Notes under the pieces: generated by a model
Seen by the model: only the letters and a program-made list of their open reading frames with translations
Told to the model about the DNA's origin: nothing
Database searches by the model: none
Source of the DNA: Azolla caroliniana
Taxonomy: Eukaryota > Polypodiophyta
Direction: 5' to 3'
DNA: 64,000 nt
Assembly (NCBI GenBank): GCA_043228905.1
Contig: JBHGNT010000002.1
Location: forward strand, 3,410,001-3,474,000
Translations under genes and position numbers: made by a program
Part shown: piece by piece, positions 48,280 to 61,500 of the stretch
Position numbering within the stretch: position 1 is the stretch's first letter
Layout: the number at the start of each line of letters is the position of its first letter

Positions 48280-49034
48280 ATATAATACTAATAATAAATA
48301 AATATTAAGGTTAAGAAAAGAATGATTTAAAGGTTTTAAATCACTAACCACCCCCAAGTGAAGGAAAAGAGACGAATATAAAATATTATAAGCGTCTATA
48401 CCACCAAATGTTACCTTATGTTATACCCTGAAAATTGCAATGAGCATATCTAAAAAAAGAGAGTTTTGAGTCACCAATAGAGTCTAAACAACATATCAAG
48501 ATGCTCTAATGAAGGGGGTAGATGTATAAGCTCCCAAACTAGCAAGTCTTATGGGCTTATCAGGGGTCCTAGGATGACTTGTTTTCCCACTTATCCTACG
48601 TATAAACCATTAAAACTAGTCTTTAGAATTGGTCCAGGGTTATCAAATACTAGTGATAAGCAACACATATTAAGATTAAGAAAATAATGGTTTAAGTATG
48701 TTTAAACACACTAGAAACCTCTGAGTGAACTTTATGTTGTATTTGGAAGTAGAGATGAAGGGATGTTTTACCTCACCAATAGACCAATAGGGTCTTAAAA
48801 TTGTTTCAAGATGTCGTAATGGAAGAGGTGGCAAATTCCTTTTATATGACCCAACTCCTTAGGCTCCAAAAATAGCATGTGTTCCCATGTGTCACAAGTC
48901 CTAGGATAGTTGGTTTTCCACTTATCCTACACTTAAAAGCATTTAAATTAGCAGTTAGAACTGGTCGTAAGGTTATGCCCATAACACATGTTGGCAAGGC
49001 ATGAAAAGTTAAAGAATCATAACAAATCATAAAA
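48280..49034. repeat. Two diverged ~370-bp tandem units
   Basis: Blocks such as CACCAATAGAGTCTAAA / CACCAATAGACCAATAGGGTCTTAAA, CAAGATG(C/T)(T/C)(C/G)TAATG, GTCCTAGGAT, TTTTCC(C)ACTTATCCTAC and the GAACTGGTC-like block occur in the same order twice, near 48,465-48,640 and 48,775-48,975. The divergence is large, so this is an old duplication. Confidence 0.7.
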
Positions 49035-49506
49035 GGCCATAACAATGTTAAAGAGGGAACTAGTTGATCTCATTAATTGTTAGTGGTAGAAAATAACATC
49101 ATTGGATCACAAAAGATCCCAATGAAGTTGTGTAGACTAGGATATTTCAATACAGTCATTGCAAATCATGATTCGAATTACATGGAGGAACTTGTCAGTT
49201 GACCATAAATAAAGAAGGCTAGTCCAATTATGGCATCCACATGATAGGTTCATACAGGTGACAAGTATGTGGCCATAACAATGTTAAAGAGGGAACTAGT
49301 TGATCTCATGAATTGTTAGTGGTAGAAAAGAACATCATTGGATCAACAAAGATCCCAATGAAGTTGTATAGACTAGCAGATTTCAACACAATCTTTACAA
49401 ATCATGATTCGAATTACATGGAGGAACTTGTCACTTGACCATAAATAAAGAAGGCTAGTCCAATTATGGCATCCACATGATAGGTTCATACAAGTGACAA
49501 GTATGT
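49035..49506. repeat. Recent tandem duplication, 236-bp unit
   Basis: Copy 1 at 49,035-49,270 and copy 2 at 49,271-49,506 both begin GGCCATAACAATGTTAAAG and end GGTGACAAGTATGT or AGTGACAAGTATGT. They differ at a small number of positions. They adjoin the older repeat pair to the left. Confidence 0.93.
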
Positions 49507-52500
49507 GATGTTTGTTAACTTCATATAAAAGACTTGTTGGGGGGAAAACACGTATTGGGTATATAAATTGCTCAAGAGAGAAAAGATCAACAAATTCATC
49601 CATTTTGATGTGTGTACATCACCAAGGTGCTCAACTAGATACTTCACATTGGCGGAACTAAACTTCTGCATTACAAAATTTGAAGTTGTTCAACTTTGTA
49701 ATTTTCTCAGGGACGATATATGTTCCCAACCTAAGATGGCTTGACATCTTACCCATGGATTGTTGCGGCCATTGCCAATTCTAAGTGGTCCATAGAAATA
49801 AATTTCTTTATATTTCATTAGATCTCATGCCTTAAAGAAAATTGTTGCCATTCTCATGTGGTGAATCAATTTGCATATATCATACATATACTTCCATTGT
49901 GATAAGACTATTAGCGAAAAGGAAATATATTAGATCTAATTATTCAAGCATCATGGTTTTCTATTTGACACTAATAGCAATCATAAGCCACAAATCAACA
50001 AACAAATTAGGAAGAATTTGCTTGCACTAATGAGAATTTCCTATAAACTCTCCTCAAGTTATCATCCATAGATTGTCAACCATTATGACATTATAACGAT
50101 ATATTCATTATTTTATCACCTACCAACACGAAGGTTGGGTTGAGTTCTTGCATTTTGCAACGTTTTTTATAATAATTAGATGAATTCTTCTACCAAACTG
50201 ATTATTCACAAACACACGTCATCACCCTCATTGGTCCATGCTTGAGCACTAAGAAGTCTCTAGGATTCTTGTTGTTGAAGATCATGCAAACTCAAGTCCA
50301 ATAGGTTAAGGTAGAGCTTTCTCGCCACTTGAAAGATGTACAAGATGCACACAAAGTTAGTTACAAGTCATTATTACCTCTATCTCTCACCAAAGATACC
50401 AAAGTTTTGAGGTGGGTGCGGTTGGTGTGATGTAATATGAAGACCCATCAAGCCATGTGGTGAATTAGATTATCAAGGTCTTAGTCCATTTGTGATATCT
50501 AGCCAAGTCAATAATGTTTCATTTTCTTATATCTCCCTTTACATGTGTAGCTCCATCCCTTTACATGTGTAGCTCCATCGAATGTTTCATGTCTCTTTAC
50601 TATAGCCTTGTGCTTCTACTTCCATTTTAGATTGGGTTGTTCCACCCCCACCTCCTATTCAACTTGTCAATGGATTAGAATATTGGATTGAAGTCGTTTA
50701 GGACATCAAGATAATGCATAACAAACTATAATACTTCATGAATTGGTTGGATTATACATTCACGATCAAGCATGGAAGGTTCTAATAAAATATTGCCAAT
50801 GCAACAAAACTTGCTATAGATTTTCATCACATCATTCATATAAACAAGAGGTCTAGTTCATGCATCGTTACTCATGGACACTCATTGTTCTCCTTGATGT
50901 GCACCTTGAACCTTAGCCACATATGGTCATATTGTACATATTATAATTATTGTAAACATTTCACAAATAGTATTGTGCATGTTCACATTATTATGGCATT
51001 CCACGTTATAATGATCATAACACATGATTGCCAAGTGACAAACATGTACAATTGCCAAGTGCCAAGCATGCATCATGGCTAGGTGGAGTGTGTTCATAGC
51101 ATTAGGGGGTATTATAAGGAAGACCTCGATATTGTCAAAAAACATTGTGGTTCAATGCCAATCTTAAGCTAAAACCTCTACCCTTTCCCTTTTTCTTCTT
51201 TTATATATATATAAATTGTTTCCTTTTCTTCTTCTTTTTCCTTTCCTTCTTAGCTCAATAATGCTTTTGGCTTTGATCTTGGATTGCTCCATGCTTATTA
51301 AATGGGCTAAGGACCAAGGTCTTATAAAGTTAGGAACCACATGAAGTGTATATCCAAAATCACATTATATGTATGAAGTCCCACAACCAATGCAACATGA
51401 TTACATCCATTTAGCGAAACATAACTCATAGTGTACCCCTTAAATTGAAAGGAAGACTCTAAATTAACATGGTATGATGTTCTGCCACATGTAATGCAAG
51501 CTGTTGTGCAGAGGTACACATTGTACATCTTAGGGAGAGAACACTTTGCCCTTAGATTCCATGTAGCGATACTCATAACTCATGAGTTCTACCCGTTGTT
51601 TCCTTAAGCACATTCCCACTATGCTAATGTTTGGAATATCATGAAAATAACTACTTGCAAGGGACCACATGCACATTTTATATTGGAGGTCACTAGTTTG
51701 CTACTTATGCCTTGGAGATTCATCATGAGTGACTAACTAGCTAAGGTTGTTTTTCCATTGTTATGGAAGTAACCTTACCATTCATATATAATTTGAGCCT
51801 CTAGCTATTCTATGCATAGTGCATGATTTTCCTTGAAATGGATCATAAGGTGCTACATTTGGCAATCTAATTAAGAGTCCCATAAGAACTTTGCTAATGT
51901 GGTTGCTAACTTTCTTCACTAGCTACATTGAATATCTAGCATAGGCATTGGTTTGCCTCTAAAGTTGATCCTCTTTCTTAAGTTCATTCCCCTTTTCTCC
52001 AAGACACTATCGTTTTGCTTGTTGTCATATCTTACTATGCCTCCAAAATGGCATCATTATCATTTAGAATACTAGGGGCTTCCACTCCAAATCGTTTGTT
52101 GGCATTCTACCATGACGAGGTCCAAATTACCACATTTGAACCAACAACCTACAAATATCCCACAATTGGAATAACTGACCTCATCTTCTTAGTTTGCAAA
52201 TTCAATCATGATGATCTTTGTAGAGTAGTATTCCATGATATGCATAAAATATATTAATGGTATGTTTTGCCATTTGAGGGCACTATCACTATCATCACTA
52301 CTCAATAGGTGTTGTGTGTAGAAGGCTGTAAGAATGAAGCCTACAATTCACCTCAACCCAAATCAAGACTCCTATGGTCTATCTCAATATATCTTGAAAT
52401 TCTACCAATGGTATCTACGAACAATGTAAACCAAGTAGATATTGAAAGACAAGATGTCTCGTGTACAATAAAAACAAGAGTTCAAATAGCTTGAGGGGCT

Positions 52501-54225
52501 TAATCAACTATGTTTGTGGGGATCACAAAAACATAATCACAAGAATCATTTCAAAAAATAAATAATTTGTGGTTGGCACGATGAGTTATCAATGTGATGT
52601 ATCTCCTTTTGATACTGAAAGACAATAAGGTGGGATAAAACTATACCCCTTGTTAATATGCCCCAAAATCAATTTCAAAAAGAGCTTAGGCCTTTGTATA
52701 TGTACATCGTCTACACTATTTTAACCCACCATATCATTAAGTTCATGGCAAATCCATTACACCAACAATATTCTTCTTCATAAAAAATAAATAATATTTC
52801 TAAATTCTAATATAGACATAGAGAATACCTTTTGATGCACTTGCATCCATGATAACAATATCTTCCTCAGGTAGTAAACTTAGTTTAGACCTTAAATTCA
52901 TCAATTTCTTTTTAATAGCAATAAGTCTCATATACAATAACAACATGGGTTCAAATATCTTGAAAGGTGAAATATGTATGTGGGGATCATGAGAACATAA
53001 TCACAAGAATCCTTTATTAAAAATGGGAAAAACTTTTGTGCTTGGCATGATGAGTTATTAATGTGACGAGATCGCTTTTTAATTTGATTTCAAAATTTCA
53101 CTCATGTCTAAATGCATAAAAAAAAGTCACCTTTAACGGTATCAATTAGGAGGATCCATGGTTGGACAAACTCTGACCACTTAAAATATTTCCTCCAAAA
53201 AACCACACCATTGGTGAACTTCACGCTAGGACATCTGAAATGGTGCTTCCAGGCCCCTCGTTTCCTCTACCGCCCCTGGCCAAAAAATCACCCATATTGA
53301 TTGCTTTAGATGATATCAATGTCTAACTGCGTTCAAAAGCTTGATAGCTATGTCTTGAGGCTTGTTGAAAAAATAACAGGTTTTGTCAAACAAATTTGTT
53401 GTTATGTGGACAACGATTGCCCCACTTGTATATATATGAAGGCCACCTATAATTAGTCGAGTATCTATAGATACTTAGAGTGTACATAGACTGATTTTTA
53501 TCTATGACTCACCTAACTAATGGGAAGCAGTTTTCTCTCGAAAAATAAAAAATAAAAAATCTTTCCTCCAAATTTTCATTTGCTTGAATCTATGAATTCT
53601 GATAACTGGTTTTCAGCAAGTCAATTTGTGATAAGGTATTTTACAATATTAGGATTTTTCAACTCTTTGCCTTTTGATATTCATGACTCATGAGCATCAA
53701 AGTTTGTATGACTAATGTTACTGGATCGATAGCTTAACATTCCATTGTTTGTGATCGCAATAATAAAGTTTAGTCATTCTGGAGAGTGCATTATTAGAAA
53801 TATAATATATTTTACGCAATATTTGCACTACTACTATTACTCATGATAATTGGACCTACCTAGTACCTCACTATTGTCTCATATTAGAGTTGCTTACAAT
53901 TTACAAACAAACGTTGGATATGTTTTTGCCATGCTTATATATGGATCAATACATATGTAGGTCACCAACTCAAGTGGGATTTGGTAATGGAGAACTCCAA
54001 AAAGTGAAGGATGTCCAAATTTCTAGTCTATACATTGTCAACTATGAGGAAAGTAACATGGTCTCTCTACAAATACCATATAACTTAGAGAAAATCTAAA
54101 AAGTAGGGTTGACATCAACATTATTCTTAAGATATATGTGGTTCTTTTCAATCCTAAAGAAAGGTCAAAGAAGTCACCCACAAACCACAACTACAACTAG
54201 CTCTACATAATAGTGTCCCATGCAA
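49507..54225. other. Intergenic, gene-free stretch with old duplications
   Basis: No exon or domain supported over 4.7 kb. A 22-base duplication (CCCTTTACATGTGTAGCTCCATC) lies near 50,534-50,580. A block containing GGGGATCA, ACATAATCACAAGAATC and GATGAGTTAT(C/T)AATGTGA occurs near 52,517-52,600 and again near 52,981-53,065. Short T-rich and AT-rich runs are frequent. Confidence 0.5.
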
Positions 54226-54227
54226 TA

Positions 54228-54485
54228 TTTTTTTTTCTTTTTTTTTCCAGTAAAACTTTTTCCATTAGTTATAATATTTTATTGATGAGAATGTTATATA
54301 CAAATCCCAGTAGGGAAGTGGTAGTTCCATCTTATGTGGAGGCCCATTAACTCAAGAAAGGGAGAGGACGACCATTGTTGGATGAAGGCTAATCGCTTTC
54401 TTTCAATTCCATTGGACCCGCACGTGAGGCCATCATATTAGCTCTTTAGAGTGGCGACAACTTCACTCAATATCTCCTGCAATAA
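54228..54485 (-). mobile_element. LINE 3'-end fragment, minus strand
   Basis: Begins in T-rich DNA (tail of the inserted strand). TTCCATTAGTTATAATATTT, ATGTTATATACAAATCCC and TTATGTGGAGGCCCA follow, matching the fragment at 41,415-41,720 and the reverse of LINE copy 2's 3' end. Confidence 0.75.
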
Positions 54486-54639
54486 TATTGCTTGATGAAT
54501 GGTTTGATTGGAGAAGACCCATCTACATCGTTGTTTCCAGAGAATCCAAAGAGTTATTGGGTTAATCAATTCCAACACAACTTGAGCTTTGACATTAATA
54601 GGAGTTTAGTGGATATTGTCAATGGTGGAAAACAATATC

Positions 54640-55100
54640 TCTTGTGCTTTGATCACCAATGTCATCCCCTCTTCTTAATGTTCGTACTTGCCAACTAGGG
54701 CCTGCCATGATAAACAACATACATTCCCCACTAAATTGTCCCTTACACCTAACATAATTGCAATAGGTGGCCAACCCCCCGTCATATTCGATGGGTCTTT
54801 GGGCAGTCCCACATAGCATGTCGGATTGACTCTATTGCATTTGGGCACACTACACAATTAGGATAACTAAGGATCTCAAGTTGCCATGCTCCACGCTCTT
54901 GATGTTCATACTTGCCAAGATAACCAACATACATTCCCCCACTTGATTGTCCCTTGAGCCTGGCATAATTGCAATAGGCGGCCAACCCCCCGCTATATTT
55001 GATGGGTCATTGGGCAGTTCCACTGAGCTTGTTGGATTGAGTCTGTTGCATTTGGGCACACTACACAATTCGGATAGCTAAGGATCTCAAGTTTCCACGC
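54640..55100 (-). mobile_element. LINE zf-RVT region with internal tandem duplication, minus strand
   Basis: Minus-strand frames read LSYPNCVVCPNAIESIRHAM followed by WDCPKTHRI, a Cys-Cys-His-Cys motif of the zf-RVT domain at the end of LINE polyproteins. The segment occurs twice in tandem with a period near 211 bases (GCATTTGGGCACACTAC at 54,837 and 55,048). Stops interrupt the frames between copies. Confidence 0.72.
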
Positions 55101-55900
55101 TCCAATCGGTAGTGACCTATGTATTAATAGCCATGGAATGTGGTAATTCACCTAGGTGTTGTTATTTCCCTATTTTCACCCAAAACTTGGTATTAATTGT
55201 ATGGGGAACATGATATGTGTGCCATATCTTTGCAACAATTGGCTCTTGGGCGGTTTGAGAGACCCATGCAATATTTCAAGTAAATCAATTGAAGAACTAC
55301 TTAAATAGGAAATGCTAAATGATATAGTTCTTACTATTGTTTTTTACGCATGCCAATGTGCATGTCGTGATACGCATAAGAAAAGGAAACATCAAAGTGT
55401 CCAATCTAAGGTACTAGTAAAACAAAAAGGGTAGGTCATGAGCATGTCAATATGGGTGAACGTAAAATTTGTAGCTAATATAGTGTCATGGCATTGGCTG
55501 CAAGAAGGTGCTCCACCATAGTGTTTGGAAGGATGTGGCTTGAGCCAGGTCGTGTACAAGGAAATGGAATAAATGTGTAGCCTAATAAAGACAAACAATG
55601 AGATTGATGCATCTATGACACATACTACGAATGGGTGCAACGAAATATGACTTTGTATTGTATTGTATGAGTGTTAACTTTGTTATTTATAGGTGTGTAT
55701 TATTTGTGTGATGATCCAACACTCTAATGTTTAGCTTAAATATTAAATTAGTATACCATGTCACTAGAGATCAATCAACATTGTGATCTTCTCGTACACA
55801 GTATCCATATTTTAAACAAACAAAGCCACTTACCATAGAAAAACACAAACAAAGCCACTTATCATAAACAACACACACACACAAACGACGAGGCCCTTTA
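55101..55900. other. Intergenic, no gene seen
   Basis: No supported feature apart from a duplicated ACAAACAAAGCCACTTA near 55,817 and 55,847 and a short (CA)n at about 55,871. Confidence 0.5.
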
Positions 55901-55904
55901 ACAT

Positions 55905-56420
55905 TGAGCCTTGCCTGTTGGCACGCGATTGTGTAAGATGGGCATATCCTCTAGCTATGTTTGCAGTCATTTACAAGTTGAAACTCAGAAACATTGTCTA
56001 TGGGATTGCATTTAGTCTCAACAAATATTCTAAGGAGTCTCAACTGATGTAGCAACGCCTCCTTAAAATATTTGTTAACTACTTTCCCCCATATGTATTC
56101 ACATAGGGCATGGTGGTTTGGACATCGCTTGTCCGCTCTACTTTCCATTACAACACCAAATCTCTGGACCATGGTTTTTACACCAAAATTGGAAGTGTTT
56201 GTGCACTTCCATTAGTGTCTATGTAGTTTTTAGGGATAAGGAAGAAGATCTAACCATTATGGGAGATGCGGAGTAGTACTAATGCGGAGAATGGTACTCC
56301 TTTCAAGCACTTCCAACCACCAAAATGGTTGTTTCCTCTGCGGCGGATCACATAGGAATCAAAACCTTGTAAATTGTTTTGAACTAATGAAACGATATCT
56401 TTTTGGGAAAAGAAGGCCCC
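55905..56420 (+). mobile_element. LINE 3' part, plus strand
   Basis: The sequence parallels the LINE at 24,720-25,390. GCCTGTTGGCACGCGATTGT, a stretch encoding a decayed zf-RVT (QTEKHCLWDC-like), TGGTTTGGACATCGCTTGTCC and CCACCAAAATGGTTGTTTCC lead to a terminal ACTAATGAAACGATATCTTT and A-rich tail. Deletions remove some of the middle part compared with the 25-kb copy. Confidence 0.72.
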
Positions 56421-56445
56421 TTAAGAAATCCTTCACTTTGGAATA

Positions 56446-56448
<3 letters not shown>

Positions 56449-56487
<39 letters not shown>
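56449..56487. repeat. (GA)n microsatellite
   Basis: About 19 GA dinucleotides in a row just after the LINE tail. Confidence 0.95.
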
Positions 56488-56490
<3 letters not shown>

Positions 56491-56636
56491 ATGGAAAGGA
56501 GGCTATCTAAATGAGGTCAAATAACCCTACCAAAAAAGGAAGGCTTCTTATTCCCAAGACATTTGAAAGTGGATGGAATGGAGTGGATTGGTCCAAGCAA
56601 GTGGGTACAAACTATGTATGAGAAAGGACACACATA

Positions 56637-56895
<259 letters not shown>

Positions 56896-57057
56896 CTACA
56901 TATGTACATGTGTATGCTATGTATGTAGGTAGTGTCACATAGCATATTAAAACACATTTATATATAAAGAGAGCTCTCTCCCAAAGGATCCTCCACAATA
57001 TCTGCTATTTCCAGTTTCCTTCATTTGCTTTTCTGGCTTTCCCAACCCAAATCTTTT

Positions 57058-57526
57058 TCTTCTTCTTCCTCTTCTCTCTCTCTCTCTCTCTCTCTAATAT
57101 CTTTCTCATAAAATCCATCACCTTCTCTCTCTTCCCCTGTTCCTCCTCTATCCACACACACACACACACACACTGTCTCTCTCTTCCCCTGTTCCTCTCT
57201 CTCTAATATCTTCTCACAAAATCCATCACTTTCTCTCTCTTCCCCTGTTCCTCCTCCATCTCTCTCTCTCTACCCCTGCTCCCTCTACTCACTCTCACTC
57301 TTCCCCTGCTTCTCTCTCTCTCTCTCTCCACCCCTGCTCCCTCTTCTCACTCTCACTCTTCCCCTGCTTCTCTCTCTCTCTCTTCCCCTGTTCCTCTCTT
57401 TCTCTGTGAAAACATCCATAATGAGTAGCACCCACACATCCATCCATGTCTAGGCAGCACCACAATCTCTCTCTTCCCCTGTTTTCATGTTCTCTCTCTC
57501 TTCCCAGGGGGTCTTTCTCTCTCAAT

Positions 57527-57570
<44 letters not shown>

Positions 57571-57798
57571 CCTCCCCTGTTCTCTCTTCCTGGTCTTTCT
57601 CTTTCCCCTCTTTCTAGCTCAAGCTCCTAGTCAGTCACAGTCTCTCTCAATATCCCTCCATCTTCATTCCCTCTCTACTCAGTCTCTCTCTCTCTCTCTC
57701 TCTCTCTAATCTTTTCTCCACATGCACCACCTCCACCGTATCCATCAAAATCCACACCATTTGTTTCTCGAAGTCCAATGCACACACAGACACAGACA

Positions 57799-57838
<40 letters not shown>

Positions 57839-57905
57839 ATATTCTCTCTCTCTCTCTCTCTCTCAAGTTGGGCGATTTCAGTGCTATCTCCATATCTCTC
57901 TCTCC
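57058..57905 (+). repeat. CT-rich region upstream of the cytokinin receptor gene
   Basis: Many (CT)n runs alternate with a repeated TCTCTCTCTCTTCCCCTGTTCC-type phrase, occurring at least seven times between 57,125 and 57,580. The tract lies 0.65-1.5 kb before the receptor start codon. It probably forms promoter and 5'-UTR or 5'-UTR intron sequence. A (CCAT)n run at 58,020-58,041 and a (TATG)n run near 58,160-58,182 follow. Confidence 0.85.
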
Positions 57906-58549
57906 ATGCGTGCCTTGTCTTGCCTTGCCTTCTTCACGCCTAAAAATTTAAATTAAAAAAAAGAAAAGTAATTAGTTTTTAGTTATTAATTTCCCATCCC
58001 TCCTTCTAATTCCTGCTCCCATCCATCCATCCATCCATCCATGACAGAGTGACCATTCATTCATTCTCTTCTCATTCACTCTCTCTCTAGTCTCTCTTTA
58101 ATCTCTCTCTCTCTCTCTCTCTCGGATGGTTTACAGGGGATGATGGATGGATGGAAGGTATGTATGTATGTATGTATGTATGTGTGTGCGCATTTAACTC
58201 TCTTCCACCATTCCCTCTGACATCCCAATTGCAGAGATTTTCTTTCGATTCTCACACAATTAGGGGTTAACTTGCTTAATTGCCTTGTTTTACCTCCGTA
58301 TTCAAACCTGATTTTCAATGCATAATTCCTGCTGCTACTACTACTACTACTACTATTATACCCACTATTACTAGCCATAATTGAACTATCTCTTCTTCAC
58401 TCCAACTTTAATCATCATGAATCATGATTATGTATGTATGTACAAATCATGAATAATCCTCTCTCCCCCTTTTAATCAAAGAGCAGAATAAAATTAGTTA
58501 GATGTACCAAGGCCAAGTCGCTAGTTAGCTTAATCTGGACCGCCAATCC

Positions 58550-58564
58550 ATGGAAGCAAGATGA
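58550..58564 (+). promoter_or_regulatory. Four-codon uORF overlapping the receptor start codon
   Basis: ATG GAA GCA AGA TGA. The stop TGA (58,562-58,564) overlaps the main start ATG (58,561-58,563) as ATGA. Such an arrangement can allow termination-reinitiation and tune translation. Whether the transcript includes it follows from its position directly before the start; its effect is inference. Confidence 0.55.
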
Positions 58565-61500
58565 AGCTCAACATAACAAGAGCTAGACTAACTGAGCAGG
58601 AAACAGAAGAAGTACTAGAAGAAGATGAAGAAGAAGAAGAAGAAGCGGAAGAAACCATTGCTCCTCTGTTATCAAATAGTGTAAAGTGGTGGGAATGCAA
58701 GCGTTTCAACAATCCAAGTTCTAACGAACTAATAATCAAGAAGCCTCTGTCTCCTCCTAAACCTAAACCTAAACCTAAACCTAAGTGGGGAGATTTCAAT
58801 ATGTTGTCATTGGTATGGCTTCTTGCCATTGCAGGATTGATAGTCGCTGCAATGGTTTACCATTTCTTCAGTAGGCAGCATTATAAGCAGTTTGAAGATG
58901 TGCTGGGCACGATGTGCGACGAACGGGCCAGGATGCTTCAGCATCAGTTTGCTGTCAGTATTAACCATGTCCATGCCCTAGCCCTCTTGGTCTCTACTTT
59001 CTACCTTGGAAATAATCATCCACCTGTCATTGATCAGGTAAACAATTCCTCTGCCTTTCTCTCATTAAAGCTAGCTAGGTCTATAGTTAGGGTTTCTAAT
59101 CAGGGATATTGCTTAGGTTTCTTGTTTCTCTCCAGGGTTACTGCATTCTATTAATGCACCAGGTTTCTAGTTGAATTCTCAATTATGGTTTGTTGTTAGG
59201 GTATGACCTAACTAGGTTCCCTGTGGAGTTTGGAGTTACAGTTTGATAGGGTTTCTGCATCTGAATCATGCGCAAGTTTATAGCTATATGTCCTGATTAA
59301 GGATACTAGCTACCAAGCCTTCTACTTGGTTCTCTCGAGAATCATCTAACTAGGTTTGCAAATAGGGTTTAATGAACGTCTGAATTTAGGTTTTTGCGTT
59401 GGATTTCTACTGGGGCTTTTAGCAAAGCCTATTGCTGGATTCAGGAACCCTAACAGTAAACCTTAATTTAAATCCTTCTTGAATCCCTGAGTATACACGG
59501 GCCTAAGCTTTTATTATTATTATCACTGTTAAGAATCAATGCATATCTCTTCAACTTCAGTAAACATTTGCTCATGTGTGTGTGTGTATATATACATATA
59601 TATGCATGCATCTTTAAACTGCAGGAAGCATTCGCTGAGTATACAGCAAGAACAGCATTCGAAAGGCCTCTAATGACTGGTGTAGCCTATGCTCACAAAG
59701 TGCTGCATGCTGACAGAGAGGAATTTGAAAGGAAGCAAGGCTGGACTATCAAGACAATGCACTCCAAAGAGACAAGTCCAGTCCATGAGGAGTATGCCCC
59801 TACTATATTTTCTCAAGAAACCATTGGATATCTGGTGTCACTTGACATGATGTCTGGAGAGGTTTGTTTCTTGATCAATCAGCATGTTATTAACAAGTTT
59901 TGGAAGATTTCTTGACATTCCTTCGTGTTTCCTTATGATGACCAACGTTAACATCTCACAATGTTAGGTCTTATTCTAAACCTCAATCCTATGGGAAATG
60001 ATTTAAACTTCTTGTAAACCTTTCAAAAATCGCTAAACCCTTGTATGTGATTATTTATGCAGGAGGATCATGACAACATTCTCCGAGCTCGAGCCTCTGG
60101 GAAAGGTGCTCTGACCAAGCCCTTTCGGCTTTTGAATTCCAATCATCTTGGCGTTGTTCTAACGTATGCAGTATACAAGAAAGATGTCTCACCTGATGCA
60201 TCGATTCAAGAACGAATAGAAGCTGCTGCCGGGTACATATGATTCTTGATTTCTCCTGACTTGGAATTCCAGAATTCCGAATTTGAAAGTATATGTGATG
60301 GCTGAAGATTTATAGCAAATGCGAAATGTATTTACAGATACTTGGGTGGAGCATTTGATGTAGAATCCCTTGTGGATAATCTTCTAAACCGTCTTGCAAA
60401 AAGCGAAGACATTATCGTTAATGTGTTCGATACCACAAATTATTCAGAGCCACTTGTTATGTATGGGCCGGAGGAACCTCAAGGTTCAACAATGGTGCAT
60501 ACAAGTTTGCTGGACTTTGGTGATCCATTCAGAAGGCATGAAATGCAATGTAGGCAAGTATTTATATCCTCCATTAACCCCTAATTTGATACACATTTAT
60601 GACAATAGGTATCAATGACCAGACCTAACTTCCCTAATGGTACATGTACTTGCTTTTGGTAAAAGTATGAAAACAAGGAGCTCATGGAAGAGTTAATATT
60701 GGTGTTTTTTTCCTTCTACAGGCTGGCAAGAGAAGTTCCATATCCAACACTTGCGATTGGGTTTGCAAGTGGCGTTGTGGCGTTTGTTGCATTGATCTGT
60801 GCAATGATATACAATGCACACATGCATGTCAAAAAGGTTGAAGAAGGATATCGGAAAATGGAGGAGTTGAAAGTGCAAGCAGAGGCAGCTGATATTGCGA
60901 AATCTCAGGTTTACTTCGACAGACTTAAAATGAATGTAACTATTGAATTTATATGTCTTTCTGATCTGGTTATGGTAAAATGTTATACTTGTTCTTAACA
61001 GTTTCTTGCGACCGTTTCTCATGAAATAAGGACACCAATGAATGGTGTGCTAGGTAGGAAGAAACATCTTATTAGATCCAAATTGCTTACAAGTTGTTCG
61101 TTAGAAAGAAATTGATCCTTAGAAAGCTGGTTGCAATTGATTGTTTGTGATTAGGAATGCTGCAAATGCTTTTAGATACAGAGCTAAATGCAGCTCAACA
61201 AGATTTTGCTCGAACTGCACAAGCTAGTGGGAAAGCTCTTGTTACTCTTATCAATGAAGTTCTCGACCAAGCTAAGATTGAATCGGGTAGAATTGAACTT
61301 GAGGCCGTGCCGTTCGATATAAGAGCAATTCTTGATGATGTGCTTTCTCTTTTCTCAGGCAAAACTAGGCGTGAAGGCATTGAGGTAGGTTTTGATTATA
61401 CATCATAATATTAACCCTGTCAAATCCATCCAACCTCTAAATTTAATTATCTATCTTAAATGGCTGTCCTTTTCTCAACTACAACATGCATTTAAACCAC

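Noticed and set aside
60554-60560. GT donor at AGGCAA|GTATTT for receptor intron 4
   Set aside because: Joining it to the acceptor at 60,722 shifts the frame and loses the conserved sequence after the CHASE domain; the GC donor three bases upstream keeps it.
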